Below, piece by piece: positions 7,023 through 15,052 of a stretch of DNA of 64,000 nt (within the stretch, counting starts at the first letter, position 1; every line of letters starts with the position of its first letter). The notes below the pieces were generated by a model. It was not told the DNA's origin, searched no databases, and worked only from the letters and a program-made list of their open reading frames with translations. The position numbers and the translations under genes were made by a program. Source of the DNA: B18-G4 sp032250805 (GTDB lineage: Bacteria > Bacteroidota > Bacteroidia > Bacteroidales > B18-G4); the NCBI GenBank assembly GCA_032250805.1, contig JAVVEM010000012.1:1-64000 (forward strand). Reading direction: 5' to 3'.

Positions 7023-10000
7023 TTAGTTCTTAATAAACTTCTCAAGTTTATTTTGCCTGCCATTGTCGATACCGATATAATAAAGTCCGTTATTAAACCG
7101 GCTGATGTCTATTTGTAGTTCAGCCTCCATGGTGTCGAACTCATCAATGATCCTGCCAAGTGCGTTGTATACTTTCAGGTTAACAGATTCAAGGCTGTTG
7201 GTTATCTTAACATTGAGTAATGAAGTTGCAGGATTCGGGTAAACAGCAAGATTGAATTCTTTCAACTTTTCAAATACCAGCGGAACATTGCCAAAATCGA
7301 CAGTATAATCTTCTACTTCACCATAATCAAAAACTTCGCAGGGTATTGGAGAACCTCCGTTTTTCATGGTTACCCTCATCCTGGTCTGTCCTGAAGCATA
7401 AGATGGGATGCTCAATAGCCCGTTAACCACATCCTTTTGGTTATTGGCTATGAACACCTCTTCATCTGTGTCTTCGAAATCGCCATCGCCATTAAAATCA
7501 ATCCAGATTCGCCAGAATTCCCTTTGTGATTTCCCTGAAAATCCCGGAGTGAGTATAATCGTGTTGGATGAACCCGGTGTTAACCCAATTATAAGTCCTG
7601 TGAAATCTGAATACAAAGAGGCTGATGATGGATTTGAGAAACTGCCGATACCGACACCTGCAATCCAGTCGAGTGCATTGCTTGAACTCTGCGATTCGCA
7701 GTAAGAAGAGGTGCTTCCCTCTGTCACGGTAATGAAGTCTGCAACTGTTTTTGTGTCAGAACCCTGATCATTTGTAACGGTTAAGCTTACCTGGTAATTT
7801 CCAACCAAATCATAGGTGACCAGTGGATTTTGATCTGTGCTTGACGCGGGTGTTCCACCGGTGAAACTCCAGTTCCAGCTGGTGGGATCATTGAGTGAAA
7901 GATCGGTAAATTGTACGCTATTGCCAACAGTCACCGATGTTGGGGTGCCTGAAAAATCAGCCACAGGTGCAAGGGGGACGGCAGTACCAATAACAATTGT
8001 GTAGTCTTCAACTTCTCCTGCGGCAAATTGCTCGCAGGATGTTTGAGAGGCATTGTATTTCATGGATACCCGCATTCTGGTTTCTCCTGATAAACCTGAG
8101 GGGATAGTGATGGTGCCGGAAACCCCATTTCGCATTCCGTCAGCTGAGAATACAAGTTCTCCGTTATCAGTAAAATCACTGTCCTGGTTAAAGTCGATCC
8201 AGAGTCTCCAGAATTCTCTGTTGGGCCTGACAGCGTAACCAGGAAGAAGGTTCAGGTTATAGGTTTGTCCGGCTTCAACCGACACCTGCATGTTGGTATA
8301 ATCAGCGTATCCGCCGTTATTCCCTGATTGATTTGTGAATGATCCTATACTGAGTGATTCTATCCATTCGCTGGCAGTAGAGCTTCCGGAAGATTCGCAA
8401 TAGACAGCCGTATATTCCGTAATGTTCATATACCCGGTTTTTAGCTCACTATCTGATCCTGCTGAATTGCTAACCTCCAAAGAAACATCATAAATTCCAG
8501 GGGTTGCATACGTTACCTGGGGATTTTGCTCAGTACTCACCGAAGGTGTTCCCCCGGGGAAGCTCCAGTTCCAGCTGCCCGGGTTATTTGTCGACAGATC
8601 AGTGAAACTTACATCCATACCCTGCATGGCAGGATTCGGATTGGCTTCAAAGTTTGCTATAGGTGGTTCAACAATTGGAGGTGCAAATGTGAATGATGCA
8701 ATTTGTGTGAGCCAGCTCCAGCCACCATCGGAATATTCGGTCGTGTACCAGAAGGTCTGGTCGTTTACCGGATCAACAGACATCATGGAATAGTCACCCC
8801 ATCGATTCACACCTGTTTGTGACATGGATCCTTCAACGATGCTTGTTTCGACTATGTCGAGAACCCCAGTTCCTGAGTTTGCTGCTGTTTGCCCGGCAAA
8901 GCGGATAGAAGGATAGGTTGAGGACCCGGAAACAGAATACCCCAGGCCGATATCTCCGTTTCCATTCATGGCAATGCTTCCCATCCATCGATGATCGGCA
9001 TCTGCCGGTGCAAAGGTGCCTTGCTGATATACAGACCATCCGCTACCGTTGTTTCTCAATTCGTACCACCGTACTCCGGCTTGTCCACTACCATTAGCAT
9101 TAACAGTATGGTTTGTCAGCAGCACTTCATAGGTGCCAAAATTTCTGTATTGGAGTCGGTACATCAATCGCGAAGCAAGATTATCGAGCGTTTGAGATGT
9201 TCCTGGTTGATTAATGCTGATACCACTATATGAATAGGGTTGAACCGACAGGGTATTTATCAGGCTTATCGTGGAGCTGGATGGATTTGCCCAGTTGATT
9301 GAAGCTTCCCATATCCGTAATGAGTTGCTTCCTAAGTTTGCAAGGTAGTTAGGTGAGCCTGCAGCAGGTTGTGTTGTTCCATCGGCATCTGCAGGCAGTA
9401 AACTTCCATAAGAGGTTCCGAGGTTGAAAACAATCATCTGTGCATTGGGATCACCATTTATCATGGCATTGCGGTCAGCAACACAAACTCCACCTCCGGC
9501 ATACTGAAATGAGTTGGCCTTGAATTGATTAATGGTGAAATAATACCCATCGGGCCATACCCCGAATTTCGGGTAGTCGGGCATATTAGTGAACTCATAT
9601 GCGTAGCGGTACCAGGCACCAGTGGGATCGCCGGTTTCTGAAACAGCGATCAATTCATAAAAAGGACCGCCAGGGTAATAAGGAAGTGAAAACTGGGAGG
9701 CGATCCAGCGATCGGCATACTCGTCGTAAAGAACTATGGGGTCGCCGTCGTTGGTGCCGCTCCACGGACCGTTAAATCCATCCCAGAGGGTAATGTTGTC
9801 GGCTGGTCCATAAAGAGAATTGCCGCTTTTATCGAAGATTTGAAAGGAAAGGTTAACCATTTGCATGTAATGGTTAGGCCCGACATCGCCATCCGTGTCA
9901 GGTGGGGCAACACCATTCAGGTTAGGCACACCGGCAAAATTCTGGCCTATTGAAGCTGTAGAGCGATTTGCTGAAATGTAGTCCTGTAAAACAGGGTCTT

Positions 10001-10247
10001 TTCCGGTCCATGTGGCCGGTTGATTGAATTCTTCCAGGAAATCATCTTTGTTCGGAATGACATTTTCCTTCCAGCTGCGGTCGCGATAAGCAGGGGCAAC
10101 CACATCAACATCTGTAAGCTTTTGAGATTTGTCAAAACCAACAGGTGTGATCACTTTTGTAAATGTTTGCTGTGAATAGGAAACCGTGAATGGAAACAAT
10201 AAAACAGCAAGCAGTGATAAGGTGGTAATGAAAGTCTTTGTTTTCAT
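7023..10247 (-). CDS. Large secreted T9SS cargo protein with PKD and GEVED domains
   Basis: A 1074-residue protein. The signal peptide covers about residues 1-25 (ending SYSQ). A long N-terminal region (about 30-525) contains 'PPDTDGDVGPNHYMQMVN' and 'DRWIASQF', of a kind I associate with beta-propeller-like or exo-sialidase-like secreted proteins, without identified catalytic residues. Then come PKD1 (about 530-610, 'PGSWNWSFPGGTPSVSTEQN'), GEVED domain 1 (to 'GEVEDYTIVIG', about 747), PKD2 (about 765-845), GEVED domain 2 (to 'GEVEDYTVDFG', about 980) and a T9SS C-terminal sorting domain (about 990-1074, 'LAVYPNPATSLLNVKI' to 'KLEKFIKN'). The PKD-GEVED pair is duplicated within the protein. 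Probably exported across the outer membrane and surface-anchored or released. Binding partner unknown. Confidence 0.85.
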   Translation of the reverse strand: MKTKTFITTLSLLAVLLFPFTVSYSQQTFTKVITPVGFDKSQKLTDVDVVAPAYRDRSWKENVIPNKDDFLEEFNQPATWTGKDPVLQDYISANRSTASIGQNFAGVPNLNGVAPPDTDGDVGPNHYMQMVNLSFQIFDKSGNSLYGPADNITLWDGFNGPWSGTNDGDPIVLYDEYADRWIASQFSLPYYPGGPFYELIAVSETGDPTGAWYRYAYEFTNMPDYPKFGVWPDGYYFTINQFKANSFQYAGGGVCVADRNAMINGDPNAQMIVFNLGTSYGSLLPADADGTTQPAAGSPNYLANLGSNSLRIWEASINWANPSSSTISLINTLSVQPYSYSGISINQPGTSQTLDNLASRLMYRLQYRNFGTYEVLLTNHTVNANGSGQAGVRWYELRNNGSGWSVYQQGTFAPADADHRWMGSIAMNGNGDIGLGYSVSGSSTYPSIRFAGQTAANSGTGVLDIVETSIVEGSMSQTGVNRWGDYSMMSVDPVNDQTFWYTTEYSDGGWSWLTQIASFTFAPPIVEPPIANFEANPNPAMQGMDVSFTDLSTNNPGSWNWSFPGGTPSVSTEQNPQVTYATPGIYDVSLEVSNSAGSDSELKTGYMNITEYTAVYCESSGSSTASEWIESLSIGSFTNQSGNNGGYADYTNMQVSVEAGQTYNLNLLPGYAVRPNREFWRLWIDFNQDSDFTDNGELVFSADGMRNGVSGTITIPSGLSGETRMRVSMKYNASQTSCEQFAAGEVEDYTIVIGTAVPLAPVADFSGTPTSVTVGNSVQFTDLSLNDPTSWNWSFTGGTPASSTDQNPLVTYDLVGNYQVSLTVTNDQGSDTKTVADFITVTEGSTSSYCESQSSSNALDWIAGVGIGSFSNPSSASLYSDFTGLIIGLTPGSSNTIILTPGFSGKSQREFWRIWIDFNGDGDFEDTDEEVFIANNQKDVVNGLLSIPSYASGQTRMRVTMKNGGSPIPCEVFDYGEVEDYTVDFGNVPLVFEKLKEFNLAVYPNPATSLLNVKITNSLESVNLKVYNALGRIIDEFDTMEAELQIDISRFNNGLYYIGIDNGRQNKLEKFIKN

Positions 10248-10345
10248 AACATCAGGCGGTTTGGTGAGTAATTGGAAATTTTGTATCTGTATATGGATTA
10301 GATATGGAAGGGTTGTATATTAGCTAATTAAATAATTATCCATTA

Positions 10346-10353
10346 CAAATATA
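10346..10353 (-). promoter_or_regulatory. Possible -7 element for the PKD/GEVED gene
   Basis: The minus strand reads TATATTTG, fitting TAnnTTTG, about 95 bases upstream of the start at 10247. No well-spaced -33 TTTG is present, so this is tentative. Confidence 0.3.
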
Positions 10354-10392
10354 ATTAATAAAAGATCAATTCGGAACTACCGGTGATAATTG

Positions 10393-10419
10393 TTGGATAT
10401 TTTTTTAAGGTTATCTTTG
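10393..10419 (+). promoter_or_regulatory. Bacteroidota-type promoter of the ECF sigma operon
   Basis: TTG at 10393-10395 and TATCTTTG at 10412-10419, 16 bases apart. The expected start site is near 10426, only about 12 bases before the ATG at 10438. This is the housekeeping-sigma pattern; an additional ECF-specific promoter cannot be recognised by eye. Confidence 0.55.
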
Positions 10420-10437
10420 CTTAAATAAATATGATCA

Positions 10438-11025
10438 ATGGTTTTAAAAAAGGAGAACTGCGATAAGTTTGATGATGATGAGATCATTAAACGGTCGCTC
10501 GAAAACCTTGATTATTTCAAATGTTTGTACGAAAGATACAAGCAAAAGCTTAAACACTATATTAAAAGGATCTCTTTTACTTCAGAGGAAGAAGCTGACG
10601 ACATTCTTCAGGAGGCTTTTATTAAAATATGGAAGAACCTGCACGAATATGATAGCAGCCTGAAACTCTCAAGCTGGCTTTACCGCATCGTTCACAACGA
10701 AACCATCTCATACATCAGGGCAAAGCACGCATACGGCAAGAACAACACCATTGAAACAGACAGCCAGTCGGCGCTCCTGTTGCAGGCAGAGCTTGACTGG
10801 GAACCTGACCCTGAAGATATTCATTCACTTACCGGCAAAGTATTGAATAAAATGCCTTATAAATACAGGCAATTCCTGATCATGAAATTTTTTGAAAAAC
10901 TAAGCTACGAAGAGATCTCCGACATTTTGAAGCTTCCTGAGGGTACCGTTGCCACGAGGATCAACAGGGCAAAAAAAATTTTCAGGAAGATTGCCGCAAA
11001 AGAACATATTTCGTTTAATCGCTAA
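10438..11025 (+). CDS. ECF-family RNA polymerase sigma factor
   Basis: A 195-residue protein with sigma region 2 (about residues 25-95, 'EEEADDILQEAFIKIWKNL' and 'LSSWLYRIVHNETISYIR') and region 4 (about 135-185, 'YRQFLIMKFFEKLSYEEIS' followed by 'LPEGTVATRINRAKK', the DNA-contacting helix-turn-helix). Length and layout are those of a normal ECF sigma70. The next gene starts 12 bases after the stop and encodes a membrane protein. A ferritin-like lipoprotein gene follows. The order suggests an autoregulated sigma/anti-sigma pair controlling an envelope function; that part is inference. Confidence 0.92.
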   Translation: MVLKKENCDKFDDDEIIKRSLENLDYFKCLYERYKQKLKHYIKRISFTSEEEADDILQEAFIKIWKNLHEYDSSLKLSSWLYRIVHNETISYIRAKHAYGKNNTIETDSQSALLLQAELDWEPDPEDIHSLTGKVLNKMPYKYRQFLIMKFFEKLSYEEISDILKLPEGTVATRINRAKKIFRKIAAKEHISFNR

Positions 11026-11037
11026 CACATAAGAACC

Positions 11038-11760
11038 ATGGAAAGCGCTGAAAAATTTATTGAGAAAATTAAAGAGGGAAAAATTAAACCCAGACCGAGG
11101 TGGAGGTTTACGATCCCGAACGTCGGCATGTGGATACTTATGTTCGTTTCGGTCATTGCCGGTGCAGTGGCTTTTTCTATCATTCTTTTTGCCATCCAAC
11201 AGATCGATTTTGATCTGATCGCCCATATGTCGCACTCAAGATTCGAATGGTGGCTGGGTTTGCTTCCCTTCCTGTGGATCATCACTCTTATAATTTTTAT
11301 AGCCTTTTCTGTCTTCGGCCTGCGATATACCCGCAAAGGCTATAAGTACTCCCTCAAAAGCCTTATTGCCATTAACATAGGCTTTAGCATATTAACCGGA
11401 AGCCTGTTTTTTATCGGTGGAGGCGCGGGATGGCTTGAAGAGGTCTTCGCCGAAAATATTAAGATATATGAGAGCGTACAGGCAAAAAAAATGAAGATGT
11501 GGTCGCTTCCTGAAGAAGGATATCTTGCCGGATATCTTTTGCAGATCAACGATTCTTCGGCCATATTAAAAGATTTTAATGAAAAAGAATGGCTTGTTGA
11601 CATTCGCACTGCGGTGATCAGCCAGGCAGTCGACCTTGAAAAGGATGAACTGGTAAAACTAATTGGCAGAAAGTTGTCAAACAAGCAATTCCTGGCTGAA
11701 GAAGTGCGGCCATGGGGTGGCTTTGGCCGGGGGAGAAACAGAAACAATCCTCCCGGATAA
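11038..11760 (+). CDS. Membrane protein, putative anti-sigma factor
   Basis: A 240-residue protein not recognised as a known family. A short charged N-terminal part (MESAEKFIEKIKEGKIKPRP) is followed by three or four hydrophobic helices (about residues 28-52, 78-100, 112-135). The C-terminal 90 residues are charged and probably extracytoplasmic ('EVFAENIKIYESVQAKKMKM' to the Arg/Gly/Asn tail 'GGFGRGRNRNNPPG'). Its position 12 bases after an ECF sigma gene and the cytoplasmic-tail-plus-membrane layout fit an anti-sigma factor. It lacks a visible zinc HxxxCxxC motif or a FecR domain, so the assignment rests on context. Confidence 0.5.
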   Translation: MESAEKFIEKIKEGKIKPRPRWRFTIPNVGMWILMFVSVIAGAVAFSIILFAIQQIDFDLIAHMSHSRFEWWLGLLPFLWIITLIIFIAFSVFGLRYTRKGYKYSLKSLIAINIGFSILTGSLFFIGGGAGWLEEVFAENIKIYESVQAKKMKMWSLPEEGYLAGYLLQINDSSAILKDFNEKEWLVDIRTAVISQAVDLEKDELVKLIGRKLSNKQFLAEEVRPWGGFGRGRNRNNPPG

Positions 11761-11875
11761 ATATTTTTCGAAAAAAGTGAAAGAAAACACATCCCGCTGC
11801 GTATTAATGTATACACCGGAGATCATTCAACCGGAAAAATCTACCAGATGTTAAACATTAAATAATTTTAAAGAC

Positions 11876-12718
11876 ATGAAAAAAGGAATTTATTTATTGA
11901 TCGCCACCATGATATTATCTTTTGGCGTAATTGTGCTGAACGGATGTGAAAAAGGTGACCCGGCGGGCACTGATGATGTATTGATCAAGGAAGGCAGCGT
12001 AGCTGATGGCAGTGGCCCTTGTTCCTGCCTGGCCAACGCTCCGGCTACCATCACTCCTGAAGAAGAGGAGATGCTTGTATATATGCGCGAGGAAGAAAAA
12101 CTTGCCAGGGATGTATATTTGAACTTTTTTAACCAGTATGAAGAGCAGATCTTCAGCAATATTTCAAACAGCGAACAGCGTCATATGGACAGGGTGCTTT
12201 GCCTGCTCGAACATTATGGGCTCAATGATCCGGCTTCTGCCGAGCCGGGAGTGTTTAGCAACCAGCAACTTCAGGAGCTATACAATGACCTGATCAGCCA
12301 GGGCTCAACGTCTTTGATCGATGCCCTTAAGGCTGGCGCTACCATTGAAGATATGGATATCTTTGACCTGAAAGCATCTCTGGACCAGACCTCCAACGAG
12401 GCCATCGAAACAATTTTTGGCCATCTGTTGTGTGGTTCGCGCAATCATTTAAGGGCTTTCAGCAGATTGTTAGTCAATATTGGTGAAACCTATACCCCCC
12501 AGTACATCAGCCAGGAAAAATATGATGAGATCCTTTCATCAACGAATGAACGCTGTGGTAATGGAAACGGAACCGGTAACGGCAACAAGCATAGGAATGG
12601 AAATGGCGGAAATAATGGCAATTGCAACGGAACAGGCAATGGTAACAATGGCGGTAACGGTGGCAATGGAGGCAATGGTGGCAACGGCGGAAACTGCCCT
12701 AATGGAAGCGGCAATTAG
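11876..12718 (+). CDS. DUF2202 ferritin-like lipoprotein with Gly/Asn-rich tail
   Basis: A 280-residue lipoprotein: signal peptide with lipobox Cys near residue 24 (VLNGCEKG). The DUF2202 domain (about residues 60-215) is a ferritin-like four-helix bundle with the metal-ligand-like motifs 'MREEEKLARDVYLNFF', 'EQRHMDRVLCLLEHYG' and 'GSRNHLRAFSRLL'. From about residue 225 to the end the protein is almost only Gly and Asn with a few Cys (CGNGNGTGNGN, NCNG, NCPNG), encoded by repeating GGCAAYGGN units. DUF2202 proteins are thought to bind metal, but their reaction is not established. It lies about 115 bases after the putative anti-sigma gene, so it is a candidate target or member of the sigma operon. 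Confidence 0.8.
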   Translation: MKKGIYLLIATMILSFGVIVLNGCEKGDPAGTDDVLIKEGSVADGSGPCSCLANAPATITPEEEEMLVYMREEEKLARDVYLNFFNQYEEQIFSNISNSEQRHMDRVLCLLEHYGLNDPASAEPGVFSNQQLQELYNDLISQGSTSLIDALKAGATIEDMDIFDLKASLDQTSNEAIETIFGHLLCGSRNHLRAFSRLLVNIGETYTPQYISQEKYDEILSSTNERCGNGNGTGNGNKHRNGNGGNNGNCNGTGNGNNGGNGGNGGNGGNGGNCPNGSGN

Positions 12719-12780
12719 TCCTGATTGCGCCTTAGCGAGAATATACTTTGGAGAAATACCGATCAACGACTGATCACATG

Positions 12781-12811
12781 AGGCTGTCTTATCTACAAGG
12801 CAGCCTTTTTC
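12781..12811 (+). terminator. Terminator after the DUF2202 gene
   Basis: AGGCTGTCTT (12781-12790), loop ATCTAC, AAGGCAGCCT (12797-12806), then TTTTT. One mismatch in the stem. It sits between convergent genes and reaches the stop codon of the racemase gene on the other strand. Confidence 0.8.
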
Positions 12812-13883
12812 ATTTTACAACCACCTTATCGATATAGTTTGAATTCAGAATGCTGAGTGCGCCCATGTAATTCAGCCTGAAAGTAATAAAATCGCCCACC
12901 TTATATTGCTTGCGTGTTTTGCCCAGGTCCATCACGATCATGTCTGAACTGGCGCCGTAGAACTCCAGTTTTTTGTTGACAGGAAAAATATTGTTCACTT
13001 CAATATCGAGCAGGCCAAGATCAAGTATCGCCCTGTAGGATGTTTTGCCTCTGTCTGATTCATCAATTTCGAGGGTTTCGCCGGCAACATTGGTACCCAT
13101 TTCGCCAATGGGAATTTTAGGTTTTTCGCTGAGTTCTATGATCTGGGCATGAAGCTTGAATACATCGGTTTTCATGCCTTTTATGGTTTTCCCCGTTACC
13201 AGGTTATTGCCAAAGTATAGTGTTTCGCCGATGCGGAAATGGTTGTTGCCTTCGGGAACCAGTTTTTTTAGTAAAAGGGGAATGGTAACTGAAGATCCGC
13301 CGGTTACCCAGGGGATTTTCTGATGGAATTTGGCTTCGATCAATTGCTCATACAAGCTCAGCTGGATCAGTTTGTCGTGCGATGGCATAACACCGCTCAG
13401 ACAGTTTAAATTGGCTCCGATGCCGATCACTTCGATGTTCGGCAACTCGAATATTTTAGAGTAAAAATCCATGAGATCCTCGCCCAGAACACCTTCGCGC
13501 AGATCACCCATCTCGATCATGATAATGATCTTGTGGGTCTTCTTTTGCTTTCCGGCTTCTTCCGAGATCAGCTTAATGGTTTCAAACTCTGTGTTGAAGC
13601 TTACATCAGCATACTTTACAAGCGACCGGATGGCCTTTTTTGCAGGGGGTTTGATATAAACGGTCTGAACCTCAGGATTGATGGATTTGATCACTTTGAG
13701 GTTACTGATGCGTGAGTCGTGGATTTCCATCACCCCTAAGTTCATGAGCTCCTTAAGGTAAATGCGGTTACCACATAATAGTTTTGAAACAACACCCCAT
13801 TCTTTCCCGTTATTTTTAAAAAAATTGTCGAGGAATTCGAAGTTGTGTTTTAACTTTTCGGTATGTAATTCAATGTATGCCAT
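12810..13883 (-). CDS. Ornithine/alanine-type PLP-dependent racemase
   Basis: A 357-residue fold-type III PLP enzyme of the ornithine racemase (Orr)/COG3457 group. The PLP lysine is probably K34 in 'WGVVSKLLCGN'. Group-specific motifs are 'EIHDSRISNL', 'IEMGDLREGVLGEDLMDFYS', 'GIGANLNCLSG' and 'VTGGSSVTIPLL', followed by 'RIGETLYFGNN'. The family racemises ornithine or other free amino acids; the true substrate is unknown. It is the last gene of a five-gene operon (spacing 11 bases after alr). No ornithine aminomutase genes lie nearby, which argues against the clostridial ornithine-fermentation role. Confidence 0.85.
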   Translation of the reverse strand: MAYIELHTEKLKHNFEFLDNFFKNNGKEWGVVSKLLCGNRIYLKELMNLGVMEIHDSRISNLKVIKSINPEVQTVYIKPPAKKAIRSLVKYADVSFNTEFETIKLISEEAGKQKKTHKIIIMIEMGDLREGVLGEDLMDFYSKIFELPNIEVIGIGANLNCLSGVMPSHDKLIQLSLYEQLIEAKFHQKIPWVTGGSSVTIPLLLKKLVPEGNNHFRIGETLYFGNNLVTGKTIKGMKTDVFKLHAQIIELSEKPKIPIGEMGTNVAGETLEIDESDRGKTSYRAILDLGLLDIEVNNIFPVNKKLEFYGASSDMIVMDLGKTRKQYKVGDFITFRLNYMGALSILNSNYIDKVVVK

Positions 13884-13894
13884 GGCTTTATCTT

Positions 13895-15049
13895 TTAGTC
13901 AATGATAATTCTTTTTGTTGTTGCCGGCAATCGTACTAAAAGCTCATAGTTCACCTGGTTGCTGATCTCGCTGAATGAGGCAACAGTAATTTCGAGGCCT
14001 TCCTGCTTTCCTATGATCACAACCTCATCACCTTGTTGTACATCAGGCACTGAGGTAACATCAGCAATGAGCATGTTCATGTTTACCATTCCGATTACGC
14101 CAACCCTGTAACCTCCTATAAGTACCCGGCCCTGGTTGCTGAGCATCCGGCTGTATCCGTGTGAATACCCAACCGGAATAATGGCGATCTTTTTTTCTTC
14201 CCTGGCCATATAGGTTGTGCCATAGCTGATAAACTCACCCTCATTCACTTTTTTGATCGACATGACTTTTGTTTTCCATGAAATGATCCTGTCGAGGGGG
14301 TCGGCCCTGTTCGTCTTGTCGTGAATATATTGAATAAATGTTTCGATGCTGGGCCAGAACCCATATTGCATGATCCCCATCCTTACCATGTCCATGCGGG
14401 TTCGGGGATAATTCATGGCTGCGGCCGAACAGGCGGTATGCCTGTATGCAGGTTTCAGGCCTTTGCTTATGATAAGCTTATGGTACTTGTTAAACCTGCT
14501 TATTTGCCGGTTTACGCGTACAAAGTTTGCAACGCTTTCGGCTCCGGCATAATGGGTACACAGGCCATCAAGGACAATGTTTTCCTGGTTTTCTTTTATC
14601 CTGTCGATGGTGTATAGGAGTCCTGTTTCGGAGAGGCCTGTACGGTTCATGCCTGTTTCGAGCTCAAGGTGGATCCGGGCTTTGCGATTTAACTTTTTTG
14701 ATAAGGCAATGACCCGGTCAATTTTTTCGTGGTCGTAAATCCAGAAGCTGATGTTATGCCTGATGGCCCAGGCCATATCGTCAGGGTCAAGCCATCCCAT
14801 GATCATGATATCAGGTTTATTTTTTGCGGCCTGGTATACCCTGAATGCTTCATCGCTGCTGAAAACCGAAAAATGGTTGATGCCGGCTTTTTCTGCCATC
14901 GGCACAAATTGCTCTATACCATGGCCATATGCATTACCTTTTACCACAGAAGAAAAACGTATATGGGTACCGATCACCTCTTTCAGGAATTGAATGTTCT
15001 GCTCAAGCGCCGATTGACTTAATTCAAGCCGTGATGTTGTATCTAACAT
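13895..15049 (-). CDS. alr: Alanine racemase
   Basis: A 384-residue alanine racemase of normal length. The N-terminal TIM barrel carries the PLP lysine K37 in 'SSVVKGNAYGHG'. The beta-domain motif 'FISYGTTYMARE' contains the second catalytic residue (Tyr), followed by 'IIPVGYSHGYSRM' and 'VGVIGMVNMNMLIADVT'. It interconverts L- and D-alanine with PLP. Many Bacteroidota carry a MurF-Alr fusion for cell-wall synthesis, so this stand-alone copy in a transporter/amidohydrolase/racemase operon may be catabolic; that is inference. Its start lies 3 bases after the M20 stop, implying translational coupling. Confidence 0.92.
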   Translation of the reverse strand: MLDTTSRLELSQSALEQNIQFLKEVIGTHIRFSSVVKGNAYGHGIEQFVPMAEKAGINHFSVFSSDEAFRVYQAAKNKPDIMIMGWLDPDDMAWAIRHNISFWIYDHEKIDRVIALSKKLNRKARIHLELETGMNRTGLSETGLLYTIDRIKENQENIVLDGLCTHYAGAESVANFVRVNRQISRFNKYHKLIISKGLKPAYRHTACSAAAMNYPRTRMDMVRMGIMQYGFWPSIETFIQYIHDKTNRADPLDRIISWKTKVMSIKKVNEGEFISYGTTYMAREEKKIAIIPVGYSHGYSRMLSNQGRVLIGGYRVGVIGMVNMNMLIADVTSVPDVQQGDEVVIIGKQEGLEITVASFSEISNQVNYELLVRLPATTKRIIID

Positions 15050-15052
15050 GCT

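Noticed and set aside
12543..12715. Minus-strand open frames rich in Leu/Pro or Ala/Ile opposite the Gly/Asn tail
   Set aside because: They are complements of the repeat in the DUF2202 gene; composition is purely a by-product of the repeated codons.
12810..13883. Ornithine fermentation operon of the clostridial type
   Set aside because: The Orr-like racemase is present but no ornithine aminomutase or 2,4-diaminopentanoate genes are nearby.
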